A DNA stretch of 64,000 bases from Candidimonas nitroreducens (GTDB lineage: Bacteria; Pseudomonadota; Gammaproteobacteria; Burkholderiales; Burkholderiaceae_B), in NCBI RefSeq assembly GCF_002209565.1, contig NZ_NJIH01000004.1, positions 493,015 to 557,014 on the forward strand. Reading direction: 5' to 3'. This document shows positions 47,299-56,550 of the stretch, one piece after another. A program made the translations under genes and the position numbers. Each line of letters begins with the position of its first letter. The first letter of the stretch is position 1. The notes beneath the pieces were generated by a model that saw nothing but the letters and a program-made list of their open reading frames with translations, was not told where the DNA came from and made no database searches.

Positions 47299-47300
47299 CT
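47127..47300. mobile_element. MITE-like palindromic repeat element
   Basis: Terminal inverted repeats of 19 bp are perfect: 47138-47156 begins AGTGTCGTGTCTC and 47282-47300 is its reverse complement. Inside, homology continues imperfectly (AATGAAATCG against the complement of CGATTTCATG), and the centre is a perfect 7-bp hairpin GCGATAG/CTATCGC. GACACGACAC also occurs in direct orientation at 47127-47136 and 47290-47299, so the left end forms a 10-bp palindrome around CA. No coding capacity. The right terminus supplies two bases of the TAG stop codon of the MarR-GNAT gene. The form fits a non-autonomous transposable repeat or a REP-like family. Confidence 0.75.
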
Positions 47301-48237
47301 AAAGATCCAGGGCCCAGTTCTGGCCGACCAGATCCTTGCCGAAGGAATGATGGCGCTCTTGCTCGACCAGCTGGAAGCCGGCGGCCTGATAGATGCGGCG
47401 CGCCGAAACCAGCACATCGTTGGTCCACAGCACCATGCGCGTGTAGCCCTTGGCGCGCGCAAATGCAATGCATTCGTCCACCAGGCGCCGCCCTATGCCC
47501 AGGCCCCGCGCCGAGGGCTCTACATAAAGCAGCCGCAACTTGGCCACCGCATCGGATTCCTTGACCACAAAGATCGAGCCCACCACTTCGCCCTCGCGCT
47601 CGGCGACCCAGGCGCGCTCTCGCCTGGGGTCGAACTCTTCCACGAATTTCGCCAGGATCTGCGCCACCAGCGCCTCGAAGGTCTCGTCCCAGCCGTATTC
47701 CTGGTTGTACAGCACACCCTGGCGATGCGTGATCCAGCCTATGTCGCCCGATTGCAGGGGGCGCAGCACATAAGGCACGGCGGGCTCGGCGCGGCCGCCC
47801 AGCAGGCGCTCGATGGCCTGCATCGATTTCACCAGCCTGTCGCGCCCGGGCGCGTCCAGCGCCTGCAGCATCTGCGAGATTTCATCGTGCGATGCGCGAT
47901 CCAGCGGCTCGAAGGCCTTGCGGCCGGCGGCAGTCAGGGCAAGCAAAGTCTGCCGCGCGTCTTGCGGCGCCGGCGACCGGGCCAGCAGGCCTCGCGCTTC
48001 GAAACGCTTCAGGACCCGGCTGAGATAGCCGGCATCCAGCCCCAGCTCGCGCACCAGATCGCTGGCGCTGAGGCTGTCGCGATGCGCCAGCTCGAACAAT
48101 ATGCGCACTTCGGTGAGCGAATATGCGCTTTTCAGTATGCCCTCGTTCAGCAGGCCTACCAAGCGCGTGTAGAAGCGGCTGAAGCCGCGCACCACGGCAA
48201 TTTGTTGATCGAGGATCGAGACGGCGGCTGCGGTCAT
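47299..48237 (-). CDS. MarR-GNAT fusion: winged-helix regulator with acetyltransferase domain
   Basis: 312 aa. Residues 1-145 are a MarR-type winged helix (LTEVRILFELAHRDSLSASDLVRELGLDAGYLSRVLKRFEARGLL); residues about 155-312 a GNAT N-acetyltransferase with the acetyl-CoA loop RGLGIGRRLVDECIAFARAKGY. Such fusions act as repressors sensing or acetylating small molecules. A promoter with an overlapping inverted repeat lies upstream. The stop codon is formed at the edge of the MITE-like element, so the native C terminus may have been trimmed or extended by that insertion. Confidence 0.92.
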   Translation of the reverse strand: MTAAAVSILDQQIAVVRGFSRFYTRLVGLLNEGILKSAYSLTEVRILFELAHRDSLSASDLVRELGLDAGYLSRVLKRFEARGLLARSPAPQDARQTLLALTAAGRKAFEPLDRASHDEISQMLQALDAPGRDRLVKSMQAIERLLGGRAEPAVPYVLRPLQSGDIGWITHRQGVLYNQEYGWDETFEALVAQILAKFVEEFDPRRERAWVAEREGEVVGSIFVVKESDAVAKLRLLYVEPSARGLGIGRRLVDECIAFARAKGYTRMVLWTNDVLVSARRIYQAAGFQLVEQERHHSFGKDLVGQNWALDL

Positions 48238-48585
48238 GGCATGGCTCCGGATGGCAAGAGGTACAGACGCGACAATAGTGGCTTGCCGACCATTTAATAG
48301 CCATTGTCAAATAATAACTTGCCTTAGTCAAGTATATAGTCATTATGGAAGCCAAAGACGGCGGCAGGCGTAGCGGGCCCCGAACCCGAGCGCGAACCCC
48401 GCCTCTTGGCGCAAGGGGCGAGTCATGCCTGATTCACTTCCGCGCCATGGGCGCCCCCGCATAGTGGCCGAGAGCCCCGGGCTCTTCACAAAGTGCATGC
48501 TTGATCCGGAAATAGAGCCAAGCCTCGAGCGCACCAGGCCGGAGTAATATGGGCACCACTGTTTGCAATCACGGGAAGCAAGACA
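48238..48585. other. 348-bp divergent intergenic region
   Basis: It separates the MarR-GNAT gene (leftward) from the ketopantoate reductase gene (rightward). An AT-rich part at 48285-48345 holds the leftward promoter. The remaining part toward 48585 is GC-rich; I see no clear promoter or gene in it. Confidence 0.6.
48303..48333 (-). promoter_or_regulatory. Leftward promoter with overlapping inverted repeat for the MarR-GNAT gene
   Basis: On the minus strand TTGACT (48326-48331) and GACAAT (48303-48308) are 17 bp apart. An inverted repeat ACTTG/CAAGT (48317-48333) covers the -35 box, a plausible autoregulatory MarR site. Confidence 0.45.
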
Positions 48586-49524
48586 ATGAGATTTCTGGTT
48601 GTAGGGGCTGGAGCATTGGGCGGGTATTTCGGCGGCAGGCTGCTGCAGGCCGGCCGCGACGTCACATTCCTGGTGCGGCCGGCCCGGGCCGCGCTGCTGC
48701 GCGAACACGGGCTGCGCATCAAGAGCGTCAAGGGCGACGCCCACATCCCCAATCCTCCCACCGTCTCGGCGCAGGAGCTGAGCCCCGCCTTCGACGTCAT
48801 CGTGCTCGGCTGCAAGGCCTACGACCTGGACTCGGCCATGGAATCGATCGCGCCGGCCGTGGGGCCGGACACCGCTATCCTGCCCTTGCTCAATGGCATG
48901 AAGCACCTGGATAGGCTGGCCGAGCGCTTCGGGCGCGATCACGTACTGGGCGGGCTATGCCTGATCTCTGCCGCGCTCGATGCCGACGGCACTGTGCGGC
49001 ATTACAACGACAGGCACACTCTGGCCTACGGCGAGCAGGACGGCGCCTCGTCCGAGCGCGTGCGCCGTATCGAAGCGCAATTCGCGGAGGTCAACTTCAC
49101 GGCCCGCGCCAGTACGCAGATCGTGCAGGAAATGTGGGAAAAGTGGTTGTTCATCGCGACCGCTGCCGGCACCAACTGCCTGATGCGCGGCGCCATCGGC
49201 GACATCGTGCAGGCGGGCGGCGTCGAACTGACCATGAGCCTGCTCGACGAATGCGTGGCCGTCGCCCGCGCCAACGGCCACGATCCACGCCCCCAGGCGC
49301 TGGAAAGCCCGAGAACCTTGCTGACGTCGCCCACGTCCACCGTAACGGCGTCCATGCTCAAGGACATAGAGCGCGGCGCCCCCACCGAGGCCGAGCACGT
49401 TTTCGGCGACCTGCTGCAACGCGCCGGCACGGCCCTGCCCGAGCGATCTTTGCTGCGCCTGGTCTATTTGCACCTCAAGGTCTACGAAGCGCGCCGCCTG
49501 CGCGAGGCGGCCGCGGCACATTGA
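48586..49524 (+). CDS. panE: Ketopantoate reductase family (2-dehydropantoate 2-reductase)
   Basis: A 312-aa NADP-dependent reductase converting 2-dehydropantoate to pantoate for CoA synthesis, or a paralogue acting on another 2-oxo acid. The N-terminal dinucleotide motif is MRFLVVGAGALGGYFGGRL; further conserved segments are VLGCKAYDLDSAM, LPLLNGMKHLD and the catalytic-lysine region EMWEKWLFIATAAGTNCLM; a C-terminal helical domain carries SPTSTVTASMLKDIERGAPTEAEH. It stands alone, convergent with the efflux gene. Bacteria often hold several paralogues, so the panE role is probable rather than certain. Confidence 0.85.
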   Translation: MRFLVVGAGALGGYFGGRLLQAGRDVTFLVRPARAALLREHGLRIKSVKGDAHIPNPPTVSAQELSPAFDVIVLGCKAYDLDSAMESIAPAVGPDTAILPLLNGMKHLDRLAERFGRDHVLGGLCLISAALDADGTVRHYNDRHTLAYGEQDGASSERVRRIEAQFAEVNFTARASTQIVQEMWEKWLFIATAAGTNCLMRGAIGDIVQAGGVELTMSLLDECVAVARANGHDPRPQALESPRTLLTSPTSTVTASMLKDIERGAPTEAEHVFGDLLQRAGTALPERSLLRLVYLHLKVYEARRLREAAAAH

Positions 49525-49647
49525 CCGCCCAGTTCAGGGATCCGCGCCCCGGAGCGGCGCCGCGCAGCTTGCGTTCGGGGTAGCCGACGCCACACAGCCC
49601 CGCCCGGCGCCGCAACACTGCGCAGCCGGTGCCAGGGCCCGTCGCCC

Positions 49648-51225
49648 CTAATCCGCCCCCACCGCCACGGCCTCGGCTTGCGCCTCGGCCGGGGCGGGTT
49701 CCTTGCTCTTTTTCTCGATGCGGCGATCGTTGCTCATCAGCATCAGGCACGGCATAGCCAGCATCGTCAGCCAGAACATCAGCCGGAAGTCGTCCAGGTA
49801 GCCGATGAAGGCCGCCTGGCGGTTGAGCACCTCGTTCAAGCCGGCCGCGCCGCTTTGCGTACCCAGGTCGAAGAGGCGCGACAGCCCTTCGGGCATGGCC
49901 AGCAGCGAGCCGGCCGTGATGTAGGTGGCCAGCGTGCTGTGCATGGTGGAGGTATTGCGCACCAGCAGTGTCTGCATTACCGAAATGCCTATGCTGCTGC
50001 CCACGTTGCGCGACAGGCTGTAGATCGCCGTGCCTTCGGAACGCAGGCGCCGATCCAGCGTCGAGAAAGTCATGGTGGTCAGCGGCACCGAGGTAAAGCC
50101 CAGGCCCAGCCCCTGGATGAAGCCGGGCCAGGCCACGTCCCATTCGGTGATCTGCATGGTATAGCAGGACATCTGCCACATCGACAGCGCCGTCAGGCTG
50201 AAGCCGAAAGCCAGGATCGCACGGCTGTCGATGCGGCCCACCAGCCGCCCGGCGAACATCATGGCCACCATCGTGCCCAGGCCGCTGGGTGCCGTAACCA
50301 GGCCGGTGGTCACCACCGGATAGCCCAGCAAGTCCTGCAGCATCGGCGGCAGCAGCGCCCGGGTGGCGTACAACAGCAGGCCCAGCAGGAAATAAATCGC
50401 CAGGCCGGTGACGAAGTTGCGGTCGTGCAGCAGCTGCACCTTGAAGAACGAATCGCCTTCGTCGGTAGCAGTGTGGATGACGAAGAAAGTGAAGGCGATC
50501 ACCGCACAGACCGCCTCGACGCGGATCTCTATGGAGCCGAACCAGTCGGCCTGCTCGCCGCGATCCAGCAGCATCTGCAACATGCCTATGGCGATGGCCA
50601 GCATCGAAAAACCGAACCAGTCGAACTTGCTGAGAATGCGCGCGCCGCTGTCGTGTATGTAGTAATACACCCCGGCCAGGGACAGCACGCCGACCGGCAG
50701 GTTGATGAAGAACACCCAACGCCAGGTGAAATTGTCGGTCAGCCAGCCGCCCAGCGTGGGCCCCAGCACGGGGCCGAGCATGACGCCCATGCCCCACACC
50801 GCCATTGCCCGCGCGTGGCGCTCGGGCGGATTGATATCCAGCATGACGGCCTGCGACAGCGGCACCAACGCCGCCCCGAACACGCCCTGCAACAGCCGCG
50901 CCAGGACTATGGCCAGCAAGTCGACCGACATGCCGCAAAGCACCGAACTGATGGTGAAGCCGGCGATGGAGATCAGGAATATGGTCTTGCGCCCGTAGCG
51001 CCCCACCAACCAGCCGGTCACCGGCGTGGCGATGGCCGCGGCGACGATGTAGGACGTCAGCACCCACATGATCTGGTCTTGCGATGCCGACAGGCTGCCC
51101 GCCATGTGCGGCAGCGCCACGGCGGCGATCGTGCTGTCCAGCGTCTGCATGATGGTCGCCAGCATGATGGACAGCGTGATCATCAGCCGCCGGGACTCGG
51201 GCATGTCCTCCTGCAGGCCGCTCAT
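49648..51225 (-). CDS. DHA2-family (EmrB-like) multidrug efflux MFS transporter
   Basis: A 525-aa inner-membrane drug:proton antiporter with about 14 predicted helices. Signatures: LDSTIAAVALPHMAGSL near helix 1, then YIVAAAIATPVTGWLVGRYGRKT, and a motif C-like WGMGVMLGPVLGPTLGGWL. No EmrA-type adaptor gene is adjacent. A MarR gene lies just upstream, and a 20-bp operator-like sequence in the 103-bp gap closely matches one in front of the MarR gene. Confidence 0.92.
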   Translation of the reverse strand: MSGLQEDMPESRRLMITLSIMLATIMQTLDSTIAAVALPHMAGSLSASQDQIMWVLTSYIVAAAIATPVTGWLVGRYGRKTIFLISIAGFTISSVLCGMSVDLLAIVLARLLQGVFGAALVPLSQAVMLDINPPERHARAMAVWGMGVMLGPVLGPTLGGWLTDNFTWRWVFFINLPVGVLSLAGVYYYIHDSGARILSKFDWFGFSMLAIAIGMLQMLLDRGEQADWFGSIEIRVEAVCAVIAFTFFVIHTATDEGDSFFKVQLLHDRNFVTGLAIYFLLGLLLYATRALLPPMLQDLLGYPVVTTGLVTAPSGLGTMVAMMFAGRLVGRIDSRAILAFGFSLTALSMWQMSCYTMQITEWDVAWPGFIQGLGLGFTSVPLTTMTFSTLDRRLRSEGTAIYSLSRNVGSSIGISVMQTLLVRNTSTMHSTLATYITAGSLLAMPEGLSRLFDLGTQSGAAGLNEVLNRQAAFIGYLDDFRLMFWLTMLAMPCLMLMSNDRRIEKKSKEPAPAEAQAEAVAVGAD

Positions 51226-51266
51226 GGCGCCACCCGGCCGCTCGGCATGGCAGGCAAGGCGCCCAG

Positions 51267-51286
51267 ATAATAACCAGCGTTACTAT
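51267..51286. promoter_or_regulatory. Putative MarR operator upstream of the efflux gene
   Basis: A 20-bp sequence, ATAATAACCA followed by GCGTTACTAT, matches the perfect palindrome at 51839-51858 at 16 of 20 positions. It lies 41 bp upstream of the efflux start codon, suggesting shared control by the MarR protein. Confidence 0.65.
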
Positions 51287-51328
51287 CTACGCAAAAAAGA
51301 CCGATTCGGTGCGTTCGGCGCATGAGTA

Positions 51329-51838
51329 TCAATCCAGCTTGTACAGCAGCTTGCGCAGCAGCCGCTCGAGTTCGTTCACTTCTTCCGCCGAAAAGTCTTC
51401 CAGGGCCTCGCGCACGTGGTCGCGGCGCACGGGCAGGAAAGCCTCGACGAAGTCGATGCCCTTGCGCGTAAGCTGCAGGAACCACTGCCTGCCGTCGTTG
51501 GCATCGGCCTGGCGGTCGACCAGACCGTGCTTCTGCAGCTGGCGTGCCACGCGCGTGCTGTTGGTGCGCGACGAATTCATGAAGACACTGAGTTCCGATG
51601 GCCTGAGCCGGCGCTCCGGACTGGCGTAGATCACTACCAGCGACGTCCACTGGGTGGTGTTCAGGCCGTATTCGCGGAAAGGCTCGTCCATGAAATCGTT
51701 CAGGCGCTGCGCGACATGCTGGAACAGGCGCACGATGACGGACTCGCGCAGCGCCGCGCGCGACGCCAGGCGCCGCGACAGGCCCTGCATGGCCTGCTCG
51801 AAAGACTGGAAAGACGAAGGCTTGTCGGGAGTTTCCAT
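51329..51838 (-). CDS. MarR-family transcriptional repressor of the efflux gene
   Basis: A 169-aa winged-helix regulator: LNTTQWTSLVVIYASPERRLRPSELSVFMNSSRTNSTRVARQLQKHGLVDRQADANDGRQWF covers the DNA-binding helices and wing. The start at 51838 directly abuts a perfect inverted repeat; a longer frame up to 51964 is Pro/Arg-rich and would run through the operator. Same orientation as the efflux gene, 103 bp upstream of it: a regulator-pump operon with possible extra control at the second operator. Confidence 0.9.
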   Translation of the reverse strand: METPDKPSSFQSFEQAMQGLSRRLASRAALRESVIVRLFQHVAQRLNDFMDEPFREYGLNTTQWTSLVVIYASPERRLRPSELSVFMNSSRTNSTRVARQLQKHGLVDRQADANDGRQWFLQLTRKGIDFVEAFLPVRRDHVREALEDFSAEEVNELERLLRKLLYKLD

Positions 51839-51858
51839 ATAGTAACGCACGTTACTAT
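51839..51858. promoter_or_regulatory. Perfect inverted repeat at the MarR start codon (autoregulatory operator)
   Basis: Arms ATAGTAACG and CGTTACTAT, separated by CA, lie immediately before the MarR start codon. Position and symmetry fit a MarR dimer site that would block its own transcription. The rest of the 51859-52076 stretch, up to the ppc gene, shows no further clear signal. Confidence 0.75.
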
Positions 51859-52076
51859 TTTCGCCGACGGAAGTCCAGTGCGCATCGAGCCGTGTGTGCC
51901 GCGAAGCGCGCACGGTTCCCCCGTCCGGGCCGGAAGCCGGATCCGGAAACGGCGGCGGCCACACTTCCGGGCGCCCCAGCCCCGGGCGCCGCGATCCGGT
52001 AATCGTATATAGTTAGCGCTGCCCCGCGCGGCTGCAGCACCTTCCCTCCACCCCCTGCCCAGAATGAGGAGTACTC

Positions 52077-54974
52077 GTGAATCTGCCCTCCCCCAGCCAT
52101 CCGGAATCGCTACCCGGCCTGCGTACCGACATACGCATGCTGGGCAAGATACTCGGCGAAGTCATCCGCGAATGCGAGGGCACGGCGATCTACGACATTA
52201 TCGAGAAACTGCGCCGCGCGGCCGTCTCGTTCCGGCGCGAAGGCAAGATCCGCGACAGCCGCCTGCTCGAGCGCCAGATCCGCGGGCTGGACGCCAGGCA
52301 GGTGAACTCGGTGATCCGTGCCTTCACCTATTTCCTGCATCTGTCCAATATCGCCGAAGACCGCGACCAGAACCGGCGCCAGCGGCATCATGCCCTGAGC
52401 GGGCGCGGCCCGCAGCGCGGCAGCCTGGGCCATGCCATCGAATTCCTGCAAGGCAAGGGGGTCAGCAACCGCAAGATCCAGCGCGCGCTGGAACAGGCCT
52501 GCGTGACGCCGGTGCTGACCGCGCACCCCACCGAAGTACAGCGCAAGAGCACGCTCGACCTGCACCGCGAGATCGCACTGCAGCTGGCGCGCAACGACAG
52601 CCGGCTGTCGCCCGATGAAGAACAATGGCTGCAGCGCCGCCTTGCCGGCCTGGTCTCGACCCTATGGCAGACGCGGCTGCTGCGGCGCCAGAAGCTGACT
52701 GTGCTCGACGAGATCGACAATGCCCTGGGCTTCTATCACAGCACCTTCCTGGCTGCCATCCCGCGCCTGTACCAGGATCTGGCCCGGCTGCTGCAGCGCC
52801 CGGGGCGCTCGCCGTTCAAGGTGGACGCCAGCCCGCTGCCCGCGTTCCTGCGCATGGGCAGCTGGATAGGCGGCGACCGCGACGGCAACCCGAACGTAAA
52901 CGCCGCCACCCTGGAACAGGCGCTGCTGCGCCAGGCCACCGTGGCCCTGCAGCACTACCTGCTGGAAGCCAAGGAACTGGGCACCGAGCTGTCGATCTCC
53001 GAGACGCTGGAACACGCCAGCCCCGGCCTGCTCGCACTGGCCCAGGCCAGCGAAGACACCTCGCAGCACCGCGCCGACGAACCATACCGGCGCGCCTTCA
53101 TACATATGTACGCACGGCTCGACGCCACCGCGCTCGAGCTGACCGGCCAGCGCCTGGCGCAGCGGCCGACCTACCCCGCCGCGCCCTATGCCGGCGCGGC
53201 CGAATTCCAGGCCGACCTGCAAACCGTCGCCGACTCGCTGGCGCAGCATCACGGCGGGGCGATCGCCATGCTGCGCCTGAATGCGCTGCTGCAGGCCGTC
53301 AGCGTGTTCGGCTTCCATTTGGCCACGGTCGACCTGCGCCAAAGCTCCGACGTGCACGAGCGCGTGCTGGCCGAGCTGTTCAAAGCCGCCGGGGTGCGCC
53401 GCGGCGATGCGGTAGTAGACTATGCCAGCCTCGACGAAGACGCGCGCATCGAGCTGTTGCGCAGCGAGCTGCGCGAGACCCGGCCCCTGGTGTCGCCATG
53501 GATACACTACAGCGCCGAGACCGAAAAAGAACTGGCCATCCTGCGCGCCGCGGCGGCGGCCCGCCGGCGCTACGGTGCCCAGGCAATGGTGCAATCCATC
53601 GTCTCCCACACCGAGACACTCAGCGATTTGCTCGAGGTGCTGGTGCTGCAGCAAGAGACCGGGCTGATCGCTCCGGGAGCCGGTGTTCCGGGAGCCGATG
53701 CTCCGGGAGCCGATGCTCCGGGAGCCGATTGCGGTTCCTGCGACGGGCTCATGGTGGTGCCCTTGTTCGAAACCATACCCGACCTCGAGCGCGGCCCCGA
53801 CATCATGGCCGCCTGGCTCGATCTGCCAGAAGTCGCCGAGCGGGTGCAGCGCTGCCAGGGCGGCATCCAGGAAGTCATGCTGGGCTATTCGGACAGCAAC
53901 AAGGACGGCGGCTACCTGACTTCCACCTGGTCGCTGTATCGCGCCGAAAGGCGCCTGGTCGAGGTCTTCAAGCAGCGCAAGGTGCGCCTGCGCCTGTTCC
54001 ATGGCCGCGGCGGCTCGGTGGGCCGCGGCGGCGGCTCCAGCTTCGACGCCATCCTGGCCCAGCCGCCCGGCACGGTCGACAACCAGATCCGGCTCACCGA
54101 ACAGGGCGAAGTCATACAAAGCAAATACAAGGACAGCGAGGTCGGACGCTGGCACCTGGAGCTGCTGGTGGCCGCGACGCTGGAAACCAGCCTCAGCCCG
54201 CGGCGCTCGGCCTCGCAGGCCGAAGACGAAAACATGCAGCGCTATGGCGCCGCGGTGGCGCTGATGTCGGACGCGGCGCAACAGGCCTATCGCGACCTGG
54301 TCTACCAGACCCCGGGCTTCGCCGATTATTTCTTCGCCTCGACCCCCATACTCGAGATCGCCGGCCTGAACATCGGCTCGCGGCCGGCGGCGCGCAAGCC
54401 CAGCCGCCGCATCGAAGACCTGCGCGCCATCCCCTGGGGGTTTTCCTGGGCGCAATGCCGGCTGATGCTCACCGGCTGGTACGGCCTGGGCACCGCCATC
54501 CAGACCTATCTGGAACAGGGCGGGCCCGGTTGCCCCGAAAGCCACAGCGCCAGGCTTGCGCAGCTGCGCCGCATGGCGCGCTCGTGGCCGTTCTTTTACA
54601 CATTGTTGTCAAACGCCGAGATGGTGCTGGCCAAGACCGACCTGGCCATCGCCCGCAGCTATTCCCTGCTGGTGCCCGACAAGAAGCTGCGCAACCGCGT
54701 TTTCGGCTGCATCGAACGCGAACACGCGCTGACGCTGGAAATGTTCCGGCTGGTGACCTGCCGCGAGCTGCTGGACGACAACCAGCAGTTGCGGGCCTCG
54801 CTGAACGAGCGCTTTGCCTATATCGACCCGCTGAACCACCTGCAGGTCGAGCTGCTGCAGCGCCACCGCAACAGCCGCAGCTCCAGCAAGGGCGCCGACG
54901 AAGAAAGCAGCACGCAGCGCGCCATACACATGACCATCAACGGTATCGCGGCGGGGCTGCGCAACTCCGGCTGA
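52077..54974 (+). CDS. ppc: Phosphoenolpyruvate carboxylase
   Basis: A 965-aa enzyme carboxylating PEP to oxaloacetate to refill the TCA cycle; cytoplasmic tetramer. Signatures: [12 protein letters not shown] with the catalytic histidine (about 143), [14 protein letters not shown] (about 603), [13 protein letters not shown] (about 642), QGEVIQSKY, and a C terminus [11 protein letters not shown] where family members usually end NTG. The start is GTG with GAGGAG 5 nt upstream. An in-frame tandem repeat encodes a Pro-Gly-Ala-rich insert (about residues 533-552) in a surface loop ahead of the catalytic GYSDSNKD region. Confidence 0.96.
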   Translation: MNLPSPSHPESLPGLRTDIRMLGKILGEVIRECEGTAIYDIIEKLRRAAVSFRREGKIRDSRLLERQIRGLDARQVNSVIRAFTYFLHLSNIAEDRDQNRRQRHHALSGRGPQRGSLGHAIEFLQGKGVSNRKIQRALEQACVTPVLTAHPTEVQRKSTLDLHREIALQLARNDSRLSPDEEQWLQRRLAGLVSTLWQTRLLRRQKLTVLDEIDNALGFYHSTFLAAIPRLYQDLARLLQRPGRSPFKVDASPLPAFLRMGSWIGGDRDGNPNVNAATLEQALLRQATVALQHYLLEAKELGTELSISETLEHASPGLLALAQASEDTSQHRADEPYRRAFIHMYARLDATALELTGQRLAQRPTYPAAPYAGAAEFQADLQTVADSLAQHHGGAIAMLRLNALLQAVSVFGFHLATVDLRQSSDVHERVLAELFKAAGVRRGDAVVDYASLDEDARIELLRSELRETRPLVSPWIHYSAETEKELAILRAAAAARRRYGAQAMVQSIVSHTETLSDLLEVLVLQQETGLIAPGAGVPGADAPGADAPGADCGSCDGLMVVPLFETIPDLERGPDIMAAWLDLPEVAERVQRCQGGIQEVMLGYSDSNKDGGYLTSTWSLYRAERRLVEVFKQRKVRLRLFHGRGGSVGRGGGSSFDAILAQPPGTVDNQIRLTEQGEVIQSKYKDSEVGRWHLELLVAATLETSLSPRRSASQAEDENMQRYGAAVALMSDAAQQAYRDLVYQTPGFADYFFASTPILEIAGLNIGSRPAARKPSRRIEDLRAIPWGFSWAQCRLMLTGWYGLGTAIQTYLEQGGPGCPESHSARLAQLRRMARSWPFFYTLLSNAEMVLAKTDLAIARSYSLLVPDKKLRNRVFGCIEREHALTLEMFRLVTCRELLDDNQQLRASLNERFAYIDPLNHLQVELLQRHRNSRSSSKGADEESSTQRAIHMTINGIAAGLRNSG
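53673..53732 (+). repeat. Four tandem 15-bp units inside ppc
   Basis: Units begin CCGGGAGCC at 53673, 53688, 53703 and 53718; the second and third are identical. They encode the pentapeptide PGA(G/D)(V/A/C) four times, in frame. Replication slippage in a tolerant loop is the likely origin. Confidence 0.85.
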
Positions 54975-55007
54975 GCCGACCTGCCGCAATACCGCCTGCC
55001 TGGCGGC

Positions 55008-55352
55008 CTACTTGGCCTTCAGGCAGGTGCTCATGAAGCTCTTGCGCGCGTCGCCCTTGAGCGACTTGGCCGAGGCCTGCGCATTGCAGGTCTTCATGCG
55101 CTGCTGCGAGGAAGACAGCTTCGAATCGGAGCTGGTTTCGCCCTTCAGGCACGACTTCATGAATTCCTTGCGGGCATCGCCCTTTTTGCCCGCGGCATCT
55201 TTGTTGCAGGTGGCCATGCGTTCCTGCTGGGCGGTCTTGGGCTTGGACATGGACATGGCGGCGCCGCCCGCCGTGGTGGCGGCAAACACCGGGGCGGCGG
55301 CAAAACCGCACAGGGCAGCGCAGACCAATACCGCGCGAGTCGTTTTAAACAT
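55008..55352 (-). CDS. PsiF-repeat secreted protein
   Basis: 114 aa with a signal peptide (MFKTTRAVLVCAALCGFAAAPVFA) and two PsiF repeats: RMATCNKDAAGKKGDARKEFMKSCL and RMKTCNAQASAKSLKGDARKSFMSTCL, each with two cysteines likely paired. PsiF is a phosphate-starvation-inducible protein in E. coli; its biochemical role is unknown. The ribosome binding site GAGGTG is 6 nt upstream of ATG 55352. The gene is convergent with ppc, 33 bp away. Confidence 0.88.
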   Translation of the reverse strand: MFKTTRAVLVCAALCGFAAAPVFAATTAGGAAMSMSKPKTAQQERMATCNKDAAGKKGDARKEFMKSCLKGETSSDSKLSSSQQRMKTCNAQASAKSLKGDARKSFMSTCLKAK

Positions 55353-55534
55353 GTGTGGCACCTCGTTCAAGTGGGTGTAGGTGCGCATATCTTGCTGTGC
55401 GCCCGGCCGCCGCGCAAGCTGCCGAAGCCCCGGCTTGACAATTTTTTTGCAACAGAATTTGAAACGCCTCGTGCTCGCCGGAGACCCCGTCCGGCCGCAG
55501 GCTCGGGCCGCCCCATGCCGCATACGGCTAGCGA

Positions 55535-56437
55535 TCAAAACGAGAAGGTTTCCGAAATCAGGCCGCGCAGCCACTGGCTGCCCGGTTCGCGGTGGTTCCT
55601 GCTATGCCACAGCTGGCGGATGACGAATTCGGGCAGGCGCACCGGGCACGGCGCGTACACCAGGCCGAAGGGCTTGAGAGTGCGCTCGGCATAGGCCTGC
55701 GGCACCACCGCGATCATGTCGGTGCTTTGCAATATATGGCCGACCGCCACGAAATGCGGCACGCTCAGGCGCGGCCCGTCGGCAAGCCCGGCACGCCGCA
55801 GCGTCGCATCGACGGTGCCGTGGCCGGTGCCCGCGGCAACAATGGCAACTCGCTCGGCCGCCTTGAATTCCTTCAGGCCGAAATTGCCCGTGGCCAGGCG
55901 GTGGCCGCGGCGGAATACGCATACATAGCGCTGGCGGAACAAGCGGCGCTGAAAGAAGCCATGGCGCAAGTCGGGCAAAAAGCCTATGGCCAGGTCGACC
56001 TGGCCGCTTTCCATTTCGCTGCGCAGGCTGATGGTGGTGTCGCGCACCGTGCTGACGGACACGCCGGGCGCCAGGCGCGCCAGGCGCTTCATGAGTTCCG
56101 GCAGGAAATAGATTTCACCGATGTCGGACATGGCAATCGTGAAATTGCGTGTGCTGGTGGCCGGCTGGAACGCCGCCGGCGCAGTCAGCGACGCGCGCAG
56201 CGCGCCCAGCGCCTGCTCTATGGAGCCGGAAAGTTCCTCGGCATAGTGCGTAGGCGCCATGCCCCGCGCAACCCTGACGAAGAGTTCGTCATCCAGGGCC
56301 AGGCGCAGGCGGCGCAGCGCATTGCTGACCGCCGATTGCGACAGGCCCAGCGCCTCGCCGGCCCGCGACACGCTGCGCAGCCGGTACAGTTCGTTGAAGA
56401 CCAGCAAGAGATTGAGATCCAGATCCTTGAGATCCAT
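55535..56437 (-). CDS. LysR-family regulator (NahR/NagR-like)
   Basis: 300 aa. The opening MDLKDLDLNLLLVFNELYRLRSVSRAGEALGLSQSAVSNALRRLRLALDDELFVR is the LysR helix-turn-helix and closely follows the NahR/NodD-type pattern; the C-terminal part is a periplasmic-binding-like effector domain. It diverges from the Rieske oxygenase operon across 113 bp containing a LysR-box-like repeat, so it most likely activates that operon with an aromatic effector such as salicylate. Confidence 0.9.
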   Translation of the reverse strand: MDLKDLDLNLLLVFNELYRLRSVSRAGEALGLSQSAVSNALRRLRLALDDELFVRVARGMAPTHYAEELSGSIEQALGALRASLTAPAAFQPATSTRNFTIAMSDIGEIYFLPELMKRLARLAPGVSVSTVRDTTISLRSEMESGQVDLAIGFLPDLRHGFFQRRLFRQRYVCVFRRGHRLATGNFGLKEFKAAERVAIVAAGTGHGTVDATLRRAGLADGPRLSVPHFVAVGHILQSTDMIAVVPQAYAERTLKPFGLVYAPCPVRLPEFVIRQLWHSRNHREPGSQWLRGLISETFSF

Positions 56438-56447
56438 GCGGGCATAT

Positions 56448-56464
56448 TATCACTGTTGATGATA
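56448..56464. promoter_or_regulatory. LysR-type binding site between the regulator and the Rieske operon
   Basis: TATCA and TGATA arms are separated by 7 bp (CTGTTGA), fitting the T-N11-A LysR box. It lies 11 bp from the LysR start codon in an AT-rich 113-bp spacer; a TTATAAAT stretch near 56488 may be the -10 region of the rightward promoter. Confidence 0.6.
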
Positions 56465-56550
56465 GTTTTTATTCACGTAGTTCTATTTATAAATATATGG
56501 TCTGGGTGCATGATACGCAGAACATATCCAACACCAAGCAGGAGACATTC

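Noticed and set aside
53673..53732. Repeat array considered as CRISPR-like
   Set aside because: Units are 15 bp, directly adjacent without spacers, and in frame inside ppc.
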